Source of the DNA: Nocardioidaceae bacterium
GTDB taxonomy: Bacteria > Actinomycetota > Actinomycetes > Propionibacteriales > Nocardioidaceae
Assembly (NCBI GenBank): GCA_013696065.1
Contig: JACCZJ010000115.1
Span: 1-18,111, forward strand
Direction: 5' to 3'
DNA: 18,111 bases
Positions 1 to 5,609 of this stretch are shown here, piece after piece. The notes below the pieces were generated by a model. It saw nothing but the letters and a program-made list of their open reading frames with translations, did no database searches and was not told the origin of the DNA. The position numbers and the translations under genes were made by a program. How positions within the stretch are numbered: the stretch's first letter is position 1; every line of letters begins with the position of its first letter.

Positions 1-196
1 CGGCTGCACCGGTCGTCCGCGGGCTGACCTCGACCGCGCGTTCGACTACGTGTGCTCGACATTCGTGCCAGCCGCCCCACCAGCCCGCGCGACGAGCCGT
101 CGGTCCACCGTGGACGATACCTCCGTCATTGCGGTGTTCAGCAGCTCCTTGCCACTCGACCAGATCAAAGAAACGATTGAGGGAATCGCGGACTAG
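1..196 (+). CDS. 3' end of an unidentified protein (partial)
   Basis: An open frame runs in from the left edge and stops at TAG 194-196. About 64 residues are visible. A proline/alanine/arginine-rich stretch is followed by a more protein-like tail that reads TSVIAVFSSSLPLDQIKETI and ends GIAD. The tail alternates hydrophobic strand and helix as a folded C-terminus would, and the frame has no start inside the window. I do not recognise the family and assign no function. The stop lies 28 bases before the left arm of the dyad at 224-273, so that element could act as its 3' end or as a control site for the next gene. It could also be a chance open frame in GC-rich DNA. Confidence 0.45.
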   Translation, partial: GCTGRPRADLDRAFDYVCSTFVPAAPPARATSRRSTVDDTSVIAVFSSSLPLDQIKETIEGIAD

Positions 197-223
197 CGTC
201 CGCTGAATCGCCGCTGACCTCCC

Positions 224-273
224 GACTTGTCCGCACCGGAGAACGCTATAGCGGCCCCAGTCGCGGACAAGTC
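224..273. repeat. Concentric dyad: 11-bp inverted repeat around a 10-bp palindrome
   Basis: The arms GACTTGTCCGC (224-234) and GCGGACAAGTC (263-273) are perfect inverted copies separated by 28 bases. The palindrome CGCTATAGCG (244-253) sits in the middle with exactly the same symmetry axis (248.5). The nine bases on each side between arm and core are mostly unpaired. The element is 28 bases after the stop of the preceding gene and 116 bases before the glycosidase-like start. It may be an operator for a dimeric or tetrameric repressor, or a structured 3' end; there is no T-run after it as in a classical terminator. Confidence 0.6.
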
Positions 274-389
274 CAGCTCCGGGTCCGGCTAGCCCTTGTG
301 TGCTGGAGTCTTCCTGCGGTAGAACGATCAGATCGGGTTGCTCCGGGCAAACTTCTGGTGCGCCACCGCCAAAGCTTTGGGAGGCCCCC

Positions 390-3047
390 ATGCGCACGCT
401 CCGCTCCAGTATCGGTCTCACAGCGACTGCCTTGATTGCGGGCGTGCTTTCCACCCCCGTCCTGGCCACTCAATCGCCGCAGCGAACGACGGAAGCGAAC
501 GGGGTGCCGGATACGGGCGTGAGCCTCCCCGCCAACCGGCGCGCCCTTGACCATCCACCGCGCACCCCGGAACTGACGACGACGACGCGCCTAGAGGATC
601 GCCGAGCCGTGGTTCTCGGGGACCGCTTCTACTCCACCTCAACAGAAGACGGTCTCTACCCAGCCATGGGCTTCCACACCCGCGGGGAGATGGGCGGCTT
701 CTGGACCCCGCCAGTGAAGCTGCTCGACGGCGTCTGGTTCCGTGTCGATGGTGCCTGGTTGGGCGACGGCATCCCCGCGCGACGATTTGGCAGCGGTTGG
801 GGATACACGCGGACCCTGTACGGCGCCGGCGGTGGCCTCACCGTGCATCGCACGGACGCCGTCCCAGACGGGCCGCGGGCCGGGCTGATCGGCTTGACGT
901 TCCGCAGCGACACCAATCGACGTGTGCCACTCGCCCTGGACGCGCATTCGGAGCTGATGCTGTCGTACCCCTGGGGTGAGACCACCCCAAGTCAGCTGGC
1001 CGTAAACAAGCAGGACTCCGGCTCGGTCGTGGGCAAGACACTCGTCTTCCGCGAACGCGCTGGCGCGGGCCACCCGCTCGGCGCGCATGATTGGGCGGCC
1101 GTGGTCGGCAGCAATCTCGCCCCGGTGGCAAGCGATCTAGGGCCAGATCACCGCGGCCCCCAGGATCCCGCCGTCATCTGCCCCGCGTCTGGGACCGCGG
1201 AGGTGGCACCCACCCGGTGCGACGACACCGCATACGGGGCCGGTACTGGCGGCCAGCTGCGCTATCGGGTACCCGTATCGGCCGGACGTCCCGTCACGGT
1301 GTGGTTCACGGTAGCCGGCTCTGATCGCGGACTGGACAGGGCGCGACTGGCGTACCGGAACGTCGTACGGGCGCCCGAAGCTCATCTGCAGCGCAAAATC
1401 AACGACCGGCGGGCAATTGACCGACGTAGTGCGGTCTCCCTGCCCGGGGACCGCCTCCTGCAGCGCAGCATCACCTGGAGCAAACAGAACCTCGCTGACT
1501 CGGTTCAGGAGTCACGCCACCTCCGACTGCGTGCAGTCAACGCCGGTCAGAGCTTTCCGCCCGTGCAGGGGCGGCTCGCCCACGCTCGCTGGCTGGGTGC
1601 CGGATGGCCGGACTATCCGTGGCTGTTCGGGACCGACGGCGAGTACACCGCCTTCGCGTCCGTCGCCATGGGTCAGTTCGCAGATATCAAGGCGCATCTG
1701 CGCTCCCTGCGGGACGTCAGCGAGATCGTCAACGATCGCAGCGGCAAGGTCGTCCACGAGGTAACCCCCGACGGCGCTGTCTACTTCGGCGCGAATGCCG
1801 ACCCGGGCAACACCGACGAGACTGCGAAGTTCCCGAGCGCGGTGGCGCTGATCTGGCGTTGGACCGGAGACGACGCCTTCCGAGACCGGATGTACGACTT
1901 CTCCCGGCGCGGGATGCGCTACATCGTCAACAGACTCGACGAGGACGACGACGGATGGCCGGAGGGTTTGGGCAACGTCGAACGCGAAGGCATGGGCGAG
2001 GAGAAGCTCGACAACACCGTCTACACGATCCGCGGGTTGCGCGACCTTGCAGATATGGCCCGCAGCAAGGGTGACGGCGCGACGGCCTCATGGGCGACGG
2101 CAGTGGCCCGTCGGATGGAACGTCGCTTCGAGCAGGCATGGTGGTATGGCCGCGACAACGCTCGCCAGTACGCCGACTCCCTCGCAAACCCCGATAACCG
2201 AAAGGTGTTCCAGCGTCACTGGATCGGGGTCACCCCGATGGACGCGATGCTCGCCCGGCGTGGGGCGGTCGCGCGGCCGTTGGCGTCGAAGCCACACGGA
2301 GCGATCGCCCTCAAGCAACGCCAGCGACCGTGCTACACCGGCCAGTTCGGGCTCTACCACACCGGGACGGGGCCGACCTCAGACCCGCTAGGGAACCCGG
2401 GGGCAACCTGTGATTCGGTGGTGTCGACCGTCCCGAGCGAACGCAATGTCTTCTCCCTCAACACCGCCATCATGGCCGTGGCCGAAGGAAACTTCGGACG
2501 ACTCGGGGCGGACCAGCAGCAGTACTACACAACCGGCAACGCGCGTATCCAGCTCGACCCCCGTGTCTGGGAGATGCCCGGAGCAATGCCGGAGATCGCC
2601 CCCGAGGGGGATTTCACCCCCAATATCGACAGGCCGTTCAACGAGCGGTCGATGGTGCTGCAGGCATGGGGGGCCTACGGCACCCTGTGGCCGGTCGTGC
2701 ATCAGCAGCTGGGGGTGTCGCCCGACCTGGGCCGAGACCGGCTGCGGATCGTGCCGAAGCTGCCGAGCGGCCAGCACCGGATCGCGGGCCAGAACATCCG
2801 ACTGGGTGGCGGCCCGGTCGATGTGAAGGCACTCAGGGGCGGTGGCGTGCTGCGCACGGTGGTCAACGTCGAGCTCGGCAATGTCCGCCTGAAGCTCGGC
2901 CACGTCCTCCCCGCAGGCAAGCGCGTCCAAGGGGTCTGGCTCGACGGGGAGCCGGTGGCGTGGGAGGTGCAGCGCACGTCGCGCGGTCGTGAGCTCGTGG
3001 TTCGAACCGGAGGCGGCCATCACCGTCTGGTGGTCAATCTGCGCTGA
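390..3047 (+). CDS. Secreted glycosidase-like protein, glycogen-debranching / (alpha/alpha)6 type
   Basis: 885 residues. The start chosen is ATG 390: GGGAG lies just upstream, and the N-terminus then becomes a classic Sec signal peptide (MRTLRSS, a hydrophobic core at about 9-25, likely cleavage after VLA near residue 26). The frame is open further upstream, but that extension does not look like protein. Residues about 70-330 look like a beta-rich N-terminal domain. From about 355 the pattern fits six-hairpin glycosidases such as the amylo-1,6-glucosidase part of debranching enzymes: YPWLFGTDGEY at 409-419, then DGWPEGLGN at 521-529 and EEKLDNTVYTIRGL at 537-550, where acidic residues could be catalytic. 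A beta-type C-terminal region (about 800-885) closes it. It probably trims an extracellular alpha-glucan or other oligosaccharide. Substrate and GH family cannot be fixed by eye. malQ and pgm in the same window give weak support for an alpha-glucan link. Confidence 0.8.
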   Translation: MRTLRSSIGLTATALIAGVLSTPVLATQSPQRTTEANGVPDTGVSLPANRRALDHPPRTPELTTTTRLEDRRAVVLGDRFYSTSTEDGLYPAMGFHTRGEMGGFWTPPVKLLDGVWFRVDGAWLGDGIPARRFGSGWGYTRTLYGAGGGLTVHRTDAVPDGPRAGLIGLTFRSDTNRRVPLALDAHSELMLSYPWGETTPSQLAVNKQDSGSVVGKTLVFRERAGAGHPLGAHDWAAVVGSNLAPVASDLGPDHRGPQDPAVICPASGTAEVAPTRCDDTAYGAGTGGQLRYRVPVSAGRPVTVWFTVAGSDRGLDRARLAYRNVVRAPEAHLQRKINDRRAIDRRSAVSLPGDRLLQRSITWSKQNLADSVQESRHLRLRAVNAGQSFPPVQGRLAHARWLGAGWPDYPWLFGTDGEYTAFASVAMGQFADIKAHLRSLRDVSEIVNDRSGKVVHEVTPDGAVYFGANADPGNTDETAKFPSAVALIWRWTGDDAFRDRMYDFSRRGMRYIVNRLDEDDDGWPEGLGNVEREGMGEEKLDNTVYTIRGLRDLADMARSKGDGATASWATAVARRMERRFEQAWWYGRDNARQYADSLANPDNRKVFQRHWIGVTPMDAMLARRGAVARPLASKPHGAIALKQRQRPCYTGQFGLYHTGTGPTSDPLGNPGATCDSVVSTVPSERNVFSLNTAIMAVAEGNFGRLGADQQQYYTTGNARIQLDPRVWEMPGAMPEIAPEGDFTPNIDRPFNERSMVLQAWGAYGTLWPVVHQQLGVSPDLGRDRLRIVPKLPSGQHRIAGQNIRLGGGPVDVKALRGGGVLRTVVNVELGNVRLKLGHVLPAGKRVQGVWLDGEPVAWEVQRTSRGRELVVRTGGGHHRLVVNLR

Positions 3048-3051
3048 CCGA

Positions 3052-3303
3052 CTACTTGTACAAGTTTCGACGGCGTAGACGACCCGCGAACATGCCGCCG
3101 ACCGTGAGCGCCGCCAAGATGGCGTTGATGGGGATCACATAGCTCCACAAGTCGTCCTCGGCTCTGCCAGAGGCGATGCTCACGAGCAGATGTGCCGCTG
3201 GGAAAGCCAAGCAAGCCCATGGCCAGCGACCGGGAAGAAGGCGGCCAGCGGCGAAGCCAATGATCAAGACCGCGAAGTACGGCGCGACGTCGACGAACCG
3301 CAT
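3052..3303 (-). CDS. Small integral membrane protein, 83 aa, unknown function
   Basis: The start chosen is ATG at 3303, giving MRFVDVAPYF. The frame is open upstream, but there it overlaps the end of the hydrolase gene and reads as Arg/Gly-rich non-protein. Three hydrophobic stretches suggest three membrane helices (roughly 7-23, 28-45 and 54-74), with a positively charged tail RLRRRNLYK that should face the cytoplasm. It begins 23 bases after the stop of the hydrolase on the same strand, so the two are probably co-transcribed. No good Shine-Dalgarno is visible, which fits translational coupling. It ends 4 bases from the stop of the facing glycosidase-like gene. I recognise no family. A role as membrane partner or anchor for the hydrolase is only a guess. 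Confidence 0.6.
   Translation of the reverse strand: MRFVDVAPYFAVLIIGFAAGRLLPGRWPWACLAFPAAHLLVSIASGRAEDDLWSYVIPINAILAALTVGGMFAGRLRRRNLYK
3054..3065. repeat. 12-bp perfect palindrome ACTTGTACAAGT
   Basis: This palindrome lies at the junction of two converging genes, inside the last codons of the small membrane protein. Its halves ACTTGT and ACAAGT also occur in the outer arms of the dyad upstream of the glycosidase-like gene (225-230 and 267-272), so that gene has the same half-sites at both ends. This could be chance. No terminator T-run accompanies it. Confidence 0.4.
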
Positions 3304-3326
3304 GACCGGGTTGCCCGCGGAGCGTT

Positions 3327-4859
3327 TCAGACGACGTTGCGGACACGGAGTGACAACGCCGCGCGTTCCCCGAAGAAGCGGCCGCCCGGCGGCAGCGCTA
3401 CCCGCGCCATCCAAGTCCCTTCCTTCGGATCCTCGTCAGTCAGAGGGTTGCCGGAAGGACGGTACGACCGCAGGGGCGTCGTGATCTGAGAGGCCCACGC
3501 CGCCCAGGCAGCCATGCCCCTGTCGACGAAACCCACATCGATGATGAGGGTGTCGTCGAAGTCGCTCGTCTGCTCCTGGTGGTCCTCCCAGAAGAAGCCC
3601 CGCTTGCGTTCACGCAGTGACAGCACCCGGATATGCAGGGTGTATCGCATGGTGGGCGCCTGCTCCGGTCGTGACGACGTACTCGACATATACGTGGTGA
3701 CCAGCGGCACGGGTCGATCCGCGGGGTCTTCTGGACGGCGCTTTTCGATAAGGATCGGGCAGTAGTGAGCCGCTGCCTGCTCGTGCATGAGGATCGGCAA
3801 CCCGCGGATGGAGACCTGCGCCTCGGCTTGCCACGTCAGCTCCTCGTCGTCGGGGAACGCGAGGTCGATGAGGTCCGCAGTGACCTTGACATCACCGAAC
3901 AGGAAGCGGGCCAGATTCTGGTAGCCCTCTTCGGAATTCACCAAGCCGTACCGACCGCTGTGGCTGCGATGCACGTAAGCATGGTTCGCTCCGGTGACCA
4001 GCGCATTCTGAATCTGGACGAGCCCGTCGCTCTTGGGGCCTACGACCTTGGACGACAGTCCGTGGGCCGCCGGATAGTCCCTCGCGTTTGTCCCCACCAC
4101 ACAGAACACGCGCTCCAACGGGAAGTTCTCGTCATTCGGCATCACCCGCGCATCCCACTTTTCCGGGACCTGAGATTCACGAGAGTCGGCGGGTGTCAGA
4201 TACTCGTACATCCGCTGCGGGCCGAAGATGTCGCCACCTCCCAGACCGAAGTCGTCTCTCACCTTCTCGAAAAGTCCGAATCCGACGTCGAACTCGATGC
4301 CTCCATGCGGAGTCCCGTAGGTGAAGAGCCTGTCGACGAAGTGCGCGGCCAGATATCGCTGCTGCGCCCCGAGCCGTTGTGCGCTGTACGTTTCAGGGAT
4401 CGTCCGCTGGATCATCGACCTGCTGATCAACCCGCCCATCGAATGCGCCACCAAATGCACCCGTGGCGCGCCTGTTTTGCTCAGCACCTTCTCCACGAAT
4501 CGCAACAGGTCTTTTGCGGCGCTCTCCACGCTGAAGTCGACAGGCTCTGCGCTCCAGGTGGATGCGGATGCATCGTAGAAGCGATGGATCCACAAGCTGG
4601 CCTGTTCCACTGTCCCTTCTGCCTGGCTGTCGAGGTATCCCTCCTGACCACCCTCGACCAAGAGCCGGTACTGATGATCGGTGATGAGCCGCAGCAGCGG
4701 ACTCTCGAACTGATAAAAGACCGGGTCGCCTCGTCCGCCCACACGCACGTGTGTTGAGCCGAGATTCAGTCCGTAGAAGGGGTCATCGACAGCCTGATCG
4801 ATGCCGCTCGTGTCGCCGGCGAAGCCGCGGACATAGATGATCGGCAGCGTTCCCACCAT
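3327..4859 (-). CDS. Alpha/beta-hydrolase, lipase/esterase-like, with C-terminal beta-rich domain
   Basis: 510 residues. ATG 4859 has an excellent Shine-Dalgarno (GGAGGAG at 4865-4871, five bases away). The N-terminus PIIYVRGFAG (6-15) has the look of the first strand and oxyanion region of PGAP1/LipA-like lipases. The nucleophile elbow is HLVAHSMGG (135-143) with Ser140. Asp277 in KSDGLV and His299 in HRSHSG are the likely remaining triad members, and FTYGTPHGG (178-186) is a typical post-elbow lipase motif. The triad-bearing region ends near residue 322. About 190 further residues look beta-rich (an EAQVSIRGLPIL stretch, then several short strands) and may bind substrate or a partner. No signal peptide is seen, so it is cytoplasmic or exported by an unusual route. 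It probably hydrolyses an ester, lipid or acyl substrate; the substrate is unknown. The small membrane protein gene follows directly. Confidence 0.8.
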   Translation of the reverse strand: MVGTLPIIYVRGFAGDTSGIDQAVDDPFYGLNLGSTHVRVGGRGDPVFYQFESPLLRLITDHQYRLLVEGGQEGYLDSQAEGTVEQASLWIHRFYDASASTWSAEPVDFSVESAAKDLLRFVEKVLSKTGAPRVHLVAHSMGGLISRSMIQRTIPETYSAQRLGAQQRYLAAHFVDRLFTYGTPHGGIEFDVGFGLFEKVRDDFGLGGGDIFGPQRMYEYLTPADSRESQVPEKWDARVMPNDENFPLERVFCVVGTNARDYPAAHGLSSKVVGPKSDGLVQIQNALVTGANHAYVHRSHSGRYGLVNSEEGYQNLARFLFGDVKVTADLIDLAFPDDEELTWQAEAQVSIRGLPILMHEQAAAHYCPILIEKRRPEDPADRPVPLVTTYMSSTSSRPEQAPTMRYTLHIRVLSLRERKRGFFWEDHQEQTSDFDDTLIIDVGFVDRGMAAWAAWASQITTPLRSYRPSGNPLTDEDPKEGTWMARVALPPGGRFFGERAALSLRVRNVV

Positions 4860-4864
4860 GGCAA

Positions 4865-4871
4865 CTCCTCC
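4865..4871 (-). promoter_or_regulatory. Strong ribosome binding site of the lipase-like gene
   Basis: On the minus strand this reads GGAGGAG with five bases to ATG 4859. It fixes the start of the hydrolase and contrasts with several other genes here that lack any Shine-Dalgarno. Confidence 0.75.
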
Positions 4872-5013
4872 GGAGCAAAGCAGCTTCGACGACTAAGCAA
4901 AACTATTCCTGCTTCGCAGCCGCTGGCTAGTCATAGGTAAAGCCTTTTATTACTCCTTGGCTCTTGCCTGATCACTCTCGATGGGTGTAGCACAGAGGGT
5001 TATCACCGCGGTT

Positions 5014-5030
5014 GAACCCGCAGGGGGTTC
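5014..5030 (+). repeat. Small hairpin ahead of the barrel-protein gene
   Basis: GAACCC (5014-5019) and GGGTTC (5025-5030) can pair around a five-base loop. The hairpin ends 22 bases before the GTG start at 5053, just upstream of the ribosome binding site, in what is probably the 5' leader. It could affect translation or be chance in GC-rich DNA. Confidence 0.3.
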
Positions 5031-5052
5031 CCGCAAGAGAAGGGAGCCCAAC

Positions 5053-5601
5053 GTGAGAGGGCGACAAGCAATCGGAGCAGGGTTGGCGGCAGCGCTGACA
5101 GCGGGAGCGGCATGGTTCGGCATCAGTGCCGCCACAGCTGGCGGCGAGCCGATGGCCGCTGGCGGTGAACGGGTGGAGTTTCGGGGCTGGCCGGGCAGGC
5201 CTGTGGATTCGATAACACAGGGGCAGCGACTCGCGCGTGGCGCTAACACCCTGACGGTGGTCACTGAAGAAATACGCTCTCGAGAGGTGAACCTAGGCGG
5301 GAAGGGATTTACTACTGGCGATTTCTTCGTCTTCGAAGAAGCGGTTTACTCTGAACGAGGACGCCGGGTCGTGGGAGAAGACACGGTTCGCTGCGAACTC
5401 GGCATCCGGACGTTCAACTGTGAGGCAACCGTCAAGCTTGACGGAAGGGGGAAGATCACAGTCTCTGGAGCTCTCTTTGGCCGTCAAGACATCGCGATAC
5501 CCGTCACCGGCGGCACCAGAAACTTCAGCGCAGCCAGGGGTCAGCTCAAGGTCTTCGACCTTCCGCGTGGCAGGACGCTCTTGGTATTCGAACTGGAGTG
5601 A
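5053..5601 (+). CDS. Exported allene-oxide-cyclase/dirigent-like beta-barrel protein
   Basis: 182 residues. The start chosen is GTG 5053, which has a purine-rich ribosome binding site (AGAAGGGAG) and places a signal-peptide-like segment at the very N-terminus (VRGRQAIGAG, then an alanine-rich core to about residue 29). An in-frame ATG at 4981 would bury that segment. The mature part shows the alternating strands of the allene-oxide-cyclase/dirigent eight-stranded barrel: GDFFVFEEAVY (89-99), the RCELG...FNCEATVKL pair (113-129), GKITVSGALFG (133-143), then IPVTGGTRNFSAARGQLKV (149-167). Cys114 and Cys123 could form a disulfide outside the cell. Bacterial members are mostly uncharacterised. 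Plant relatives guide radical coupling or cyclise an epoxide. No active site can be claimed here. It diverges from the lipase-like gene and runs convergently into the ligase fusion. Confidence 0.7.
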   Translation: MRGRQAIGAGLAAALTAGAAWFGISAATAGGEPMAAGGERVEFRGWPGRPVDSITQGQRLARGANTLTVVTEEIRSREVNLGGKGFTTGDFFVFEEAVYSERGRRVVGEDTVRCELGIRTFNCEATVKLDGRGKITVSGALFGRQDIAIPVTGGTRNFSAARGQLKVFDLPRGRTLLVFELE

Positions 5602-5609
5602 CATCTCCC

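Noticed and set aside
3765..4757. Plus-strand open frame opposite the lipase-like gene
   Set aside because: It is antisense to a gene with a strong ribosome binding site and catalytic motifs, and it has no recognisable start signal or domain.
4933..4951. Iron-box-like stretch ATAGGTAAAGCC in the lipase/barrel-protein spacer
   Set aside because: Aligned by hand it agrees with the IdeR consensus at fewer than half the positions, and the second half-site is absent.
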